Of a DNA stretch of 64,000 bases, positions 19,929-29,579 are shown in pieces; position 1 is the first letter of the stretch, and every line of letters starts with the position of its first letter. The DNA is taken from positions 16,620-80,619 of the forward strand of contig JAAFIY010000004.1 in assembly GCA_013297985.1 (NCBI GenBank). Direction: 5' to 3'. The notes under the pieces are model-generated. The model saw only the letters and a program-made list of their open reading frames with translations. It searched no databases and was not told where the DNA came from. The stretch is from Comamonadaceae bacterium. Its GTDB lineage: Bacteria > Pseudomonadota > Gammaproteobacteria > Burkholderiales > Burkholderiaceae_C. The position numbers and the translations under genes were made by a program.

Positions 19929-21620
19929 GTGCCCAGCCCAGCGGTGCCGGTGCCAAGCGCTCCGGCCGCAGCAGACACCGCAGCAGACTTGGCCACGGCC
20001 CGGTCGCGCTGGCCTGCGCCTGGGTCGGCTGAACCGGGCGCGGAGCCCGCCACCGAGGCCACGCCACCCCCCGCGTCGAATGACCCGGTGCCGCCAGGCC
20101 CGCGGCCAATGGAAGTGGCGCTGCTGGCCAGCGTGTTCGTCATCGCCGCCTGCGGGCTGGTGTACGAACTCGCTGCGGGCGCCTTGGCCAGCTATGTGCT
20201 GGGTGATTCGGTTCTGCAGTTCTCCACCATCATCGGCACTTACTTGTTTGCAATGGGCGTGGGCTCGTGGTTGTCGCGCTTTATTGATCGGCAATTGCCC
20301 GCGCACTTCTTGCGCATTGAGCTGCTGATTGCCTTGGTGGGCGGCCTCATGCCCGCTGCCTTGTTTTTGCTGCACGCGCACCAGCCGCTGGCTTTCAGAG
20401 AGGTGCTGTACGGCCTGGTGCTGTTGATCGGCACGCTGGTGGGGCTGGAAATTCCGCTGGTGATGCGGCTGCTTAAACGCAATGTGGCGCTCAAGGATTT
20501 GGTGTCACAGGTGCTGACCTTTGACTACCTGGGCGCGCTGGCGGTGTCGCTGGCGTTTCCCTTGCTGCTGCTGCCGCAGCTCGGCCTGGTGCGCACCGGG
20601 CTGCTGTTTGGGCTGCTCAATGCCGGGGTGGCGCTGTGGGCGCTGTGGCTTTTCAGGCACGAGCTGCGCGGCCTGCTGTGGCATGTGGGCGCCGCACTGG
20701 GCACGGCAGGGGTGCTGGCGCTGGCTTTTGCCCAAGCCGACCGCATCACCACCTGGGCCGAAGACCGCTTTTATCAAGACAAAGTGGTGTACGCCGAATC
20801 ATCACCCTGGCAGCGGGTGGTGGTGACCCACGGCCGCGAAGGCCACAAGCTGTACTTGAACGGCAACCTGCAGTTTGCCGAGCGCGATGAATACCGCTAC
20901 CACGAAGCGCTGGTGCACCCCGCCGCAGCGGCCTTCAACGCTGCGGGCACAGGGCCGCGCCGGGTGGCCGTGCTGGGCGGGGGCGATGGCTTGGCAGTGC
21001 GCGAGATCTTGCGCTATCCGGCGGTGGAGTCCATCACCCTGGTGGAGCTGGATCCACACATGACGCGGCTGTTTTCCACCCACGCCGCGCTGCAGCGCAT
21101 CAATGGTGATTCCTTGCGCTCACCCAAGGTCAAGGTGCTCAATGCCGACGCTTTCACCTGGTTGGAAGACAGCCGCGAGATGTTTGATTTGATCGTGGTG
21201 GATTTTCCTGACCCCACCAATTTCTCGATTGGCAAGCTCTACACCGACAGCTTTTACCGCCTGCTGGCCGCGCGCTTGTCGGCCAGTGGTTTTGCGGTGG
21301 TGCAAAGCACCTCACCGCTGGTGGCGCGGCAAAGTTTTTGGACGGTAGTGCAAACCATTGAATCGGTAGGCCTGCACACCAGCGCTTACCACGCCTTGGT
21401 GCCCAGCTTTGGCGAATGGGGCTTCATCATCGCCAGCCGCAGGCCTTGGGCGCCGCCTACGCAGGTGCCGGATGGCCTGCGCTACGCCAGCCCGCCCATC
21501 ATCAGCGCCATGACACAGTTCCCGCCCGACATGGCACGGGTGGATGCGGATGTGAACCGTCTGTACAACCAAGTGCTGGTGACGACGTTTGAGCGCGAAT
21601 GGGGCCAGGTACGCCGTTAG
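19929..21620 (+). CDS. Membrane-bound polyamine aminopropyltransferase (spermidine synthase-like)
   Basis: Multi-TM N-terminus, then YHEALVHPA...VAVLGGGDGLAVREILRY...VELDPHMT...VVDFPDP spermidine synthase signatures. Confidence 0.88.
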   Translation: MPSPAVPVPSAPAAADTAADLATARSRWPAPGSAEPGAEPATEATPPPASNDPVPPGPRPMEVALLASVFVIAACGLVYELAAGALASYVLGDSVLQFSTIIGTYLFAMGVGSWLSRFIDRQLPAHFLRIELLIALVGGLMPAALFLLHAHQPLAFREVLYGLVLLIGTLVGLEIPLVMRLLKRNVALKDLVSQVLTFDYLGALAVSLAFPLLLLPQLGLVRTGLLFGLLNAGVALWALWLFRHELRGLLWHVGAALGTAGVLALAFAQADRITTWAEDRFYQDKVVYAESSPWQRVVVTHGREGHKLYLNGNLQFAERDEYRYHEALVHPAAAAFNAAGTGPRRVAVLGGGDGLAVREILRYPAVESITLVELDPHMTRLFSTHAALQRINGDSLRSPKVKVLNADAFTWLEDSREMFDLIVVDFPDPTNFSIGKLYTDSFYRLLAARLSASGFAVVQSTSPLVARQSFWTVVQTIESVGLHTSAYHALVPSFGEWGFIIASRRPWAPPTQVPDGLRYASPPIISAMTQFPPDMARVDADVNRLYNQVLVTTFEREWGQVRR

Positions 21621-23428
21621 TGCCTGCCCCTGGCGTGTCCCGGCGCGCTGCGCTGGGCGGCCTGGGTGCGGCCACTGCAGTGGGCTTGGGGCTTGGCTCT
21701 TGTACGCCTGGTGGTGCGCCCGGGGGTGCGCCCGCAGGTGCGCCGCTCGCGTCGGCCGATGTGCTGGCCCTGGACAGCGCTGCGGTGCGCGAGGCCTTGG
21801 CCCACACCCAGGGCCTGCCCGTGCAATGGCTGGCAGACCACGGTGCGGTCGCGCATGCCGCCCTGGGCGTACAAGGCGCTGGCGCGGTACCTGCACACGG
21901 CGCGGCCACACCGCAACGCGCGGATGTGCTGGTGTTGGGGGCGGGCGTGGCTGGCTTGGCTGCTGCGCGGGCCTTGATCAGCCGCGGCGTGCAAAACGTC
22001 GTGGTGCTGGACCTGCAAGACCAGGCAGGCGGGCATGCTCAGGGCTTGACGCTGGATCTGCCCGGTGGCGGTCGCACCTCCGTCCCGCTGGCAGCGCACT
22101 ACCTGCCTGTGCCGGGGCCCCACGCTGAGCGCGACGCGCCCGGCCTGGTGGAGCTGCTGGCCGACTTCGGCCTGCTGCAGCGCGACTCAGCCGGGCGCTG
22201 GCAGCCCGAGGCGCGCCACCTGTGTCACAGCCCGCAGGAGCGCTTGTTTGCCCAAGGCCAATGGCACCCCGGCTTGCTGCTGCTGGACGACGCCACGGCG
22301 CAGGCGCAAGCGCGCCAGTTAGCCGAGCGCATCCGCACGTTACAGGCCGGTGGTGGCTGGGGCATTCTGGCACCTGCTTGGCACAGCTTTCAGCAAGGAA
22401 AAAGGCCTCTTGCGCCCGAATGGTGGGCGCTAGACGCTATTACTTTTGAAGCATGGCTGCAGCAAGAAGGCATCACCCACGCGAGCTTGCTCAGCTATTT
22501 GGACTACTGCTGCCGAGACGACTACGGCGCGGGCGTGGGCGTGGTGTCGGCTTGGGCCGGCGTGCATTACTTTGCCGCCCGCCACGGTTTTGCCGCGCCC
22601 GATGCAGCCACCGCTCCAGTCGACGCCGCCTGGCCGGTTTTTACCTGGCCCCAGGGCAATGGCTGGCTCACCCAGCGCCTGGCCGCTCCCTTGGGGCCTC
22701 GTCGGCTGTTGCTGGGCCGCGCGGCTGTCTCTGTGCAGGAGCAGCGCCAAGGGGTGTTGGCGCAGGTGCTGCGCTTGGCAGATGGCACGGTAGAGCGCTG
22801 GCAGGCCAAGGCAGTGGTGTTGGCGCTACCTGCGCATGTGCTCCGACGCGTTTGGCCGGATGCCCCAGCGCCCTTGCGCCAGTGGCCTAGCGCGCAAGCC
22901 CACTGGCAGCTGGCCCACCTGGTGCTAGACAAACCGCCGCGCGATCAGCGCGGCCCGGCGCTGGCTTGGGACAACGTGGTGCGGGGCGGCCATGGCCTGG
23001 GCGTGGTGCATGGCGGCCATCAGCGCACCGACCCACGCCCCGGTCCCACCGTGTGGACCTGGTATCACGCTGGCGGTATTGACCCACGCGAGCGTCTCGC
23101 TTTGCTGCGCCAGGCGCCGGGTGAGGGCCTAGCGCCCTTGTGGGCCGATCTGTTAAGCGCCCACCCCGACTTGCCCGAGCGTGTGCAGGCCATTGCCCGA
23201 GTGCGACACGGCCATGGCATGCCTTGCCCCCTGCCTGGTTTGCAGCAAAGCCTGCAGCGCGCCAGCACCTTGCCGGGCTGGCCGGTGCCCACGTCGGCCA
23301 GCGGGCGCGTTCGCTGGGCCCACAGCGACTGCGCTGGCTATGCCATTTTTGAAGAAGCTTTTTGCCGCGGTCACCTAGCGGGGCACCAAACCGCCCAGCG
23401 CTTGAGCACAATGGGTGCCTATGGATGA
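21620..23428 (+). CDS. FAD/NAD(P)-binding oxidoreductase (amine-oxidase-like) with Tat/lipoprotein-like N-terminus
   Basis: ADVLVLGAGVAGLAAARALISRG; CCRDDYGAGVGVVSAWAGVHYFAARHG. GTG at 21620 (TAGTG overlap) gives MPAPGVSRRAALGGLGAATAVGLGLGSC. ORF track start is 21599. Confidence 0.83.
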   Translation: MPAPGVSRRAALGGLGAATAVGLGLGSCTPGGAPGGAPAGAPLASADVLALDSAAVREALAHTQGLPVQWLADHGAVAHAALGVQGAGAVPAHGAATPQRADVLVLGAGVAGLAAARALISRGVQNVVVLDLQDQAGGHAQGLTLDLPGGGRTSVPLAAHYLPVPGPHAERDAPGLVELLADFGLLQRDSAGRWQPEARHLCHSPQERLFAQGQWHPGLLLLDDATAQAQARQLAERIRTLQAGGGWGILAPAWHSFQQGKRPLAPEWWALDAITFEAWLQQEGITHASLLSYLDYCCRDDYGAGVGVVSAWAGVHYFAARHGFAAPDAATAPVDAAWPVFTWPQGNGWLTQRLAAPLGPRRLLLGRAAVSVQEQRQGVLAQVLRLADGTVERWQAKAVVLALPAHVLRRVWPDAPAPLRQWPSAQAHWQLAHLVLDKPPRDQRGPALAWDNVVRGGHGLGVVHGGHQRTDPRPGPTVWTWYHAGGIDPRERLALLRQAPGEGLAPLWADLLSAHPDLPERVQAIARVRHGHGMPCPLPGLQQSLQRASTLPGWPVPTSASGRVRWAHSDCAGYAIFEEAFCRGHLAGHQTAQRLSTMGAYG

Positions 23429-26400
23429 GTCTGCATCTGCACCTGCAGTGGCTTTGGGGCACGCCGACGACGAGTTGCGTCGCCTGCGTGCTGCGCTAGA
23501 GCGCCAGCGCGACCTGCTGGGCCTGGCGGGCCGCCTGGGCGGCACGGGTGCCTGGATCTGGGAATGCGGGGGTGACGGCAGCCTGACGATTTCCGAGACG
23601 CTGGCCGAGATTCTGGACATTGACCCCGCCGCCGAAATCACCTTTGAAGGCATGCGCCGGCTGATCGCGCCAGAGTTTCGCCAGGGGGGGGTAGAAAGCA
23701 CCATGGCAGCCACGCGCGCCGGGGTGCGGTTTTCCTATGACGCACAGATCGTGCGGCCAATGGCGTCGCGCCTGTGGATTCGGTCCACGGGTGAAGCCAC
23801 CCTAGACGACAACGGCCGCCCGCTGCGGCTGATGGGCGCGGTTCAGCTGATTGAGACCGAACGCCAGCGCAGCCTAGAGATGAGCGCCAGCGAAGCACGC
23901 TTTCGCATGGTGGCCGAGGCCACCACCGATGCCGTGTGGGACTGGGATTTGCGCACCGACGCCATGTGGTGGAGCGAAGGCATCGGCACCTTGTTTGGCT
24001 ATACCCCTGAAACACTTGAGCCCGACAGCCGTTCTTGGACGCTGCGCCTGCACCCTGACGACTACCAGCGGGTGGTAGACGGCATCCATGCCGTCATCGA
24101 CGGCACCCACAGCACTTGGCAAGACCGATATCGTTTTATGCGCGCAGACGGGCAGGTGGCCCATGTGCACGACCGCGGCTTTGTGTTTCGCGACGAAGAC
24201 GGGCGGCCGATTCGCATGGTGGGCGGCATGGCCGACCGCACCGCTGAACACGAAGCCCAACTGGCCGCGCAGCGCGAAGCCGCTATTCGCAGCTCGATCA
24301 CCCGGGTGCAGCAGGAGCTGGCCAACCTGGACAACGGCACCCATTTGTCGCTGGTTTTGCAGCGCATGGCACAAGCTGCGCTGGACTTCACCAGCGCTAC
24401 CAGTGCCACCATTGAGTTGGTCGAAGGCGCCTTGCTGCGCACCAGTGCCAGCGTGGGTGATCTGGCGTCGCCCTTGGGCTCGGTACAGCCGCTGGCCAAT
24501 ACCTTGTCGGGCCGCTCCATTCGGCGCGGCAGGGTGATGGCTTCTAGCGATCAGCGCAGCGACAGCCGCTACATCGAGTCGCACATGCCCAACCGCGCCG
24601 CTGCCGCCGCCATGGCCGCACCCCTGCGCACGGGCAACCAGGTGGTGGGCGTGCTCAAGCTGCTTGCGCCGCCAGAGCATGCGTTTACAGAAGCCGATTC
24701 ATTTCACTTGCAAGTGTTGGTGGAAACTTTGGGTTCCACCATTGAGCGCAGGCAGTTCACCGAGCGCCTGAAAGCGTCTGAGCAGCAGTACCGCGCTCTG
24801 TTTGGCGACAGTGTGTTGCCGATGTGGGTGTATGACCAAAACTCATTGCGCTTGCTGGAAGTCAACGACGCGGCGGTGGAGCACTACGGCTACAGCCGCC
24901 TTGAGTTCTTGAACATGTCGGTGCGCGACTTGTGGGTTGATCGCATACCCGAGCGCGAGGCGCACTTGCGTGACCTCATCGCCCGAGGCGAGCACGCCAG
25001 CAGCGTGACCACCCAGCACCGCTGCAAGGATGGGCGTGTCATTGATGTGGACGTGCGCGCCACCAGCAACGTGTTCAATGGCATTGCCTGCCGGCTGGTG
25101 GTGGTGGTAGACATCTCTGAGCGCCTGCGCACCGAACGCGAGCTGGCCCGCATCAGCCGCGCGCAGGCCATGCGCTCGGGCTTTAACGAAGTGCTGGCCC
25201 GGGCGCAAGACGAATCGGGCTTGCTGCAAGAGGTTTGCCAAATCGCCACTGAGCTCGGTGGCTATCGGGTGGCCACCATTGGCTTTGCGCGGCACGATGC
25301 GGACAAAAGCATTGAGGTGATCGCCCACTCTGGCGTGGGCGAGAAGGTGCTGCTGACGCTCCCGTTGAGCTGGGACGAGCACTCCCCCAACGGGCAAGGG
25401 CCGTCGGCGCGCTGCATTCGTTCCAGCCAACCGGTGCTGATCACAGACACCCTGAATGATCCCGCCTACGCCCAATGGCGCGATAAAGCGACTAGGTTCA
25501 ATCTTCGCAGTGCGGTGTGCCTGCCTCTTAAGCACCAACAAACTGCTTTTGGATTCTTGTACTTGTTCTCAGCTGAGCCGCTGGACCTCAGTGGGGATGA
25601 GTATCAGCTGCTGCTGCAACTGTGCGATGACATCGCATTTGGCGTAGAAAGCCTGCGCGCTCGCGCCGCTGAGCGCGCCTTGCAAGAAAGCATGCTGCGC
25701 ATTGCCCAGGCGGTATCGGCGCGCAGTGGTCGGTCGTTCTTTCAGATCTTGGCGCAAGACCTGGCGCAATGCATGGGCGTTGAGGCAGTGCTGATAGGCA
25801 CCTTAGCTTCTGACACCGCCGTGCTGGGCGTTTTGGGCTCGACGGTGCGGGGTGCTACGCAAGACACCCAGTTGCTTGAGCTGCAAGGCCTGCCGCTCGA
25901 TTTGTCGACAGACAAGTGGCACTGTGCGACTGCTTTTTCCCAACACGCCAGCGAATGGCCGTGGGCTGCGCTCAACCCGGGCTTTCAAAGCGCCTTGGCG
26001 TTGCGGCTGGACGACGGCAATGGCAAAGCGCTTGGGCTGTTGCTGGCCTTGAGCGAAAGGGCGCTTGCGTTTTCGCCCTTGGCTATTTCATCGATTCGCA
26101 TCTTTGCCAGTCGCGCCGCTGCTGAACTGGAGCGACTGGCCTCTGACGACCGCATCCGAGACCAAGCGCAACTGCTGGACCAAGCCTACGACGCCATCTT
26201 TGAGCGATCGCTCGACGGTCGCATTTTGTACTGGAACAAAGGCGCAGAGCGCCTGTATGGTTACGCGCTTCATGAGATCCAGGGCCGGTCAATCTTGACC
26301 GATGTCTACCAAGACTTGGCGCCCTATCGGACTGCGATGCAAGCGGTGCTGCGCGACGGTCAGTGGCAAGGCGAATTTGAGCAGCGCAATCGCGCTGGCA

Positions 26401-27839
26401 AGCCGCTAATCGTAGAGGCGCGCTGGACGCTGGTTCGTGATGCTTCAGGCAACCCCCGCAGCATTTTTGCCATCAACAAAGACATCTCTGACCGCAAAGC
26501 CACCGAGCGGCAAATCGAGCGGCTGGCTTTTTATGACGGCTTGACAGGCTTGCCCAACCGGGCGCTGCTGCTGGACAGGCTCACCCTGGCCATGGCGCAT
26601 AGCACGCGCCATGGCCACCAAGGCGCACTGTTGTTCATTGATCTGGATAACTTCAAAACCTTGAACGATACCCTGGGGCACGATATGGGCGATTTGCTTT
26701 TGCAGCAAATTGCCACGCGTCTGCAAGAGTCGGTTCGTGTGACTGACACGGTAGGGCGTTTGGGCGGCGATGAGTTTGTGGTGCTGCTCGAGGACATCTC
26801 AACGGACAGCGAACAAGCCACCGTCATCACCCGCAACGTGGCTGAAAAAGTGTTGCTGGCCTTAAGTCAGCCGTATTTGCTGGGCACCCATCAACACCTG
26901 AGCTCTGCCAGCATTGGGGTGGCACCTTTTCAAGGCCGTGCCACCAGCGTCAACGACCTGCTCAAGCAAGCCGATTTGGCCATGTACCAGGCCAAGGCGG
27001 CCGGGCGCAACACGGTGCGCTTCTTTGACCCTGTCATGCAGCGCCAGATCACCGAGCGGGTGGCGCTGGAATACGACATGCGGCTGGGGCTAGAGCGGCA
27101 AGAGTTTTTGCTGCACTACCAGCCTCAAGTGGGCGCTGACGGGCGGGTATCCGGCGTGGAGGCTCTGGTACGCTGGCAACACCCAGTGCGCGGCATGGTG
27201 TCACCGGCCCTGTTTATTCCTTTGGCTGAAGAAAGTGCCCACATCATGGCGCTAGGCCACCAGGTGCTGCTGCAAGCCTGCAGCTTGTTGGCTTCTTGGC
27301 GAGATCAACCTGGCCGTAGGCATTTAAGCATGTCGGTCAATGTCAGCCCGCGGCAGTTCAGGCACCCGGACTTCGTTCAGCAGGTGCTTCAGGTACTCAA
27401 CCACACGGGCGCCCCCAGCGACCTGTTGAAGCTCGAACTGACCGAAGGGCTGCTGCTGGATGACACCCAAAACGCCATTGCGCGGATGCGCGAACTGTTG
27501 GCACACGGCATTGGCTTTTCCTTGGATGACTTTGGCACCGGTTACTCGTCGCTGTCGTATCTGCGTCGCCTGCCCTTGCACCAACTCAAGATCGACCAAT
27601 CATTTGTCCGCGATCTGCTGGCCAATGCCAATGACCGAGCCATTGCCGGCACGATCGTGGCTCTTGGAAAGGCCTTGCAGCTCAATGTGATCGCAGAAGG
27701 CGTCGAAACGCTCGATCAGCGCGATGCTTTGCAACATTTGGGTTGCGAATGTTTTCAGGGCTACCTGTTCAGCAAGCCTTTGGCTGCTCCTGCGCTGGAG
27801 GCTTTTTTGTCTCAACTGGCGAACGGGGACAACCCGTAA
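23415..27839 (+). CDS. PAS/GAF-GGDEF-EAL cyclic-di-GMP signalling protein (1474 aa)
   Basis: Several PAS and GAF segments; GGDEF (LGGDEFVVLLED) and EAL (VEALVRWQHPVRGMVSP) domains. Confidence 0.95.
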   Translation: MPMDESASAPAVALGHADDELRRLRAALERQRDLLGLAGRLGGTGAWIWECGGDGSLTISETLAEILDIDPAAEITFEGMRRLIAPEFRQGGVESTMAATRAGVRFSYDAQIVRPMASRLWIRSTGEATLDDNGRPLRLMGAVQLIETERQRSLEMSASEARFRMVAEATTDAVWDWDLRTDAMWWSEGIGTLFGYTPETLEPDSRSWTLRLHPDDYQRVVDGIHAVIDGTHSTWQDRYRFMRADGQVAHVHDRGFVFRDEDGRPIRMVGGMADRTAEHEAQLAAQREAAIRSSITRVQQELANLDNGTHLSLVLQRMAQAALDFTSATSATIELVEGALLRTSASVGDLASPLGSVQPLANTLSGRSIRRGRVMASSDQRSDSRYIESHMPNRAAAAAMAAPLRTGNQVVGVLKLLAPPEHAFTEADSFHLQVLVETLGSTIERRQFTERLKASEQQYRALFGDSVLPMWVYDQNSLRLLEVNDAAVEHYGYSRLEFLNMSVRDLWVDRIPEREAHLRDLIARGEHASSVTTQHRCKDGRVIDVDVRATSNVFNGIACRLVVVVDISERLRTERELARISRAQAMRSGFNEVLARAQDESGLLQEVCQIATELGGYRVATIGFARHDADKSIEVIAHSGVGEKVLLTLPLSWDEHSPNGQGPSARCIRSSQPVLITDTLNDPAYAQWRDKATRFNLRSAVCLPLKHQQTAFGFLYLFSAEPLDLSGDEYQLLLQLCDDIAFGVESLRARAAERALQESMLRIAQAVSARSGRSFFQILAQDLAQCMGVEAVLIGTLASDTAVLGVLGSTVRGATQDTQLLELQGLPLDLSTDKWHCATAFSQHASEWPWAALNPGFQSALALRLDDGNGKALGLLLALSERALAFSPLAISSIRIFASRAAAELERLASDDRIRDQAQLLDQAYDAIFERSLDGRILYWNKGAERLYGYALHEIQGRSILTDVYQDLAPYRTAMQAVLRDGQWQGEFEQRNRAGKPLIVEARWTLVRDASGNPRSIFAINKDISDRKATERQIERLAFYDGLTGLPNRALLLDRLTLAMAHSTRHGHQGALLFIDLDNFKTLNDTLGHDMGDLLLQQIATRLQESVRVTDTVGRLGGDEFVVLLEDISTDSEQATVITRNVAEKVLLALSQPYLLGTHQHLSSASIGVAPFQGRATSVNDLLKQADLAMYQAKAAGRNTVRFFDPVMQRQITERVALEYDMRLGLERQEFLLHYQPQVGADGRVSGVEALVRWQHPVRGMVSPALFIPLAEESAHIMALGHQVLLQACSLLASWRDQPGRRHLSMSVNVSPRQFRHPDFVQQVLQVLNHTGAPSDLLKLELTEGLLLDDTQNAIARMRELLAHGIGFSLDDFGTGYSSLSYLRRLPLHQLKIDQSFVRDLLANANDRAIAGTIVALGKALQLNVIAEGVETLDQRDALQHLGCECFQGYLFSKPLAAPALEAFLSQLANGDNP

Positions 27840-28152
27840 TAAAACAAGTATTTGAATCTAGTCATAGTAGTAAGGGGAGGGCCACCCTGGGGACAAAGGC
27901 TAAAAACCCAAGGCAGACAAGCCTTTACGCGATGTTGAACCCTGTGCACCGGCAGGCACTTCGCTGTACGCGGCAATGAACAAGAGCCAGCAGTCGATCA
28001 GGGGGTGTGGACAACTGGGTCAGTTACCCACGTCTCATCCTCATTCGCTCCCCACCTGGTCCCCATCCGGTCCCCATTCAGCACGTATTGAAATCTCTAG
28101 GCAGCTCCAAGCCTTTTTCGGCAACGGGGCCACCCGTGCCGCGCCATCCACG

Positions 28153-28683
28153 CTAGCTGCGTGGTCCTCGGCCAGCGCCTGGGAGCAAGGCCAAGGTAGC
28201 GGCATCAAAGCGCTGTTGTTGATCGGGGCGAAGCTGGGCGTACAGCTGCAAGGTGGCGGCTCGAACGCGCTCCATGTGCGCCTGTCTGAGTTGCCCTATG
28301 GCCTGCATTTGCTCCATACGCTGGGGCGTGGTCATGGATGGCGCCTGCTGGCGAAACTGCCGCAGGGTGTCTTGCATCGCCGTGTGGTCGGGGGCCAGTG
28401 CGGTGGTCCACGCGGTCCACGCGCTTTCTTGACTGGCGTCCAGCATCAGGGCGGTTTTCAATTCAGACGAGTGCGATTGCAGTTGCGAGACGCCGCCGGG
28501 CCCCATGTGGGTGCGCTCTAACCGAGGCGATGCGGCGTGGGGCTGACCCGCCAGCTGAGCGGGTGGTGACGTTTGTGCCTGTGCGGCTGCTGAGACAGCC
28601 AGCCCAAGGGCTAGCAGTACTGACGTGACGGGAAAAGCCCCTGATGTGGCACGGGCCTGCTGCGGTGACGATGCAAAAGACAT
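28153..28683 (-). CDS. Spy/CpxP-like periplasmic protein
   Basis: Signal peptide, then LRQFRQQAPSMTTPQRMEQMQAIGQLRQAHMERV...YAQLRPDQQQRFD (LTxxQ-like). ATG at 28683 preferred. Confidence 0.7.
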   Translation of the reverse strand: MSFASSPQQARATSGAFPVTSVLLALGLAVSAAAQAQTSPPAQLAGQPHAASPRLERTHMGPGGVSQLQSHSSELKTALMLDASQESAWTAWTTALAPDHTAMQDTLRQFRQQAPSMTTPQRMEQMQAIGQLRQAHMERVRAATLQLYAQLRPDQQQRFDAATLALLPGAGRGPRS

Positions 28684-28817
28684 GTTGAGCTCCTGTTGGC
28701 TGCGGAGCAAAGCCCAGTCACTGCGGTGGGCGGGGCATGCTCCGATGCGTACTGTGCGCAGTCCCCACAACTGGCACATATCGCCTAGCCAAAGTTGTGT
28801 AAAGCCAGCTAGCCGCG

Positions 28818-29579
28818 CTACCAACCAGGCGGGAAAGGGCGCGTCAGGCGCCATTGGCGAGGCGCCGGGTTTTGCAAGTAGCCGCCACTGCGCAGGCCGC
28901 TCAATAGGCGACCGACCATTTCACGGCTGGTACCAATGCGTTGAGCCATTTCTTTTTGGGTGAGCCCGGCCACGTGTCGCGGCCACGGAGCTTGGCTGCC
29001 TTCGGGCTGGGATTGCTCTACCAATAAAGCAGTCAGGCGCCCGTAGACGTCGCTGAGCGCCAGATTGCGCGCATCGCGCGTGGCCCGCCTTGCGCGGCCG
29101 ATGACACGCACCAGCAAGTCAATTGAAAACTCAGGCTCTGCCGCAATGAACTGAAGCAAGGTGGGCCGAGCGATGACCGAGCACACCGCGGCGTCAAGCG
29201 TGACCACGCTGGCTGAGCGCGGTTGGCCGTCCAGCGACATTTCTCCGACAAATTCGCCTGGACCATAAACGCCAAAGGTGATTTCGCGTCCACTGCGGGC
29301 ATCCGAGCTAAATGCCCTGAGCCGCCCAGAGCGCACCACATACAGGGTGGTGCCGACATCACCCTCCTGAATCAGGACGGTGTTGCGACGAAACCGCCGT
29401 TCGGTACCAAGTGCTGCGAGGCGGGCTAAGCGTTCTTGCGCCGCGTGGCTTGTCGAAAAAGAGGAGTCAACAGAATCGGACACGTCGGCACTGTAGCGTG
29501 CCAGCCGCCGATATCCACGCGCGCCCATGCGCTGTGGCCAAGCCTCAACACAAGCGTGACCAAGAACCGGCAGGCTCAA
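28818..29579 (-). CDS. Crp/Fnr-family transcriptional regulator
   Basis: cNMP-binding domain (FRRNTVLIQEGDVGTTLYVVRSGRLRAFSSDARSGREITFGVYGPGEFVGEMSLDGQPRSASV) and HTH (LTQKEMAQRIGTSREMVGRLL). GTG at 29483 may be the real start. Confidence 0.92.
   Translation of the reverse strand: MSLPVLGHACVEAWPQRMGARGYRRLARYSADVSDSVDSSFSTSHAAQERLARLAALGTERRFRRNTVLIQEGDVGTTLYVVRSGRLRAFSSDARSGREITFGVYGPGEFVGEMSLDGQPRSASVVTLDAAVCSVIARPTLLQFIAAEPEFSIDLLVRVIGRARRATRDARNLALSDVYGRLTALLVEQSQPEGSQAPWPRHVAGLTQKEMAQRIGTSREMVGRLLSGLRSGGYLQNPAPRQWRLTRPFPPGW

Noticed and set aside
22436-22452. GCTATTACTTTTGAAGC in the FAD oxidase gene as another element copy
   Set aside because: Fits the 17-nt length, but the arms pair weakly and it encodes what looks like conserved protein (LDAITFEAWL), so chance is likely.
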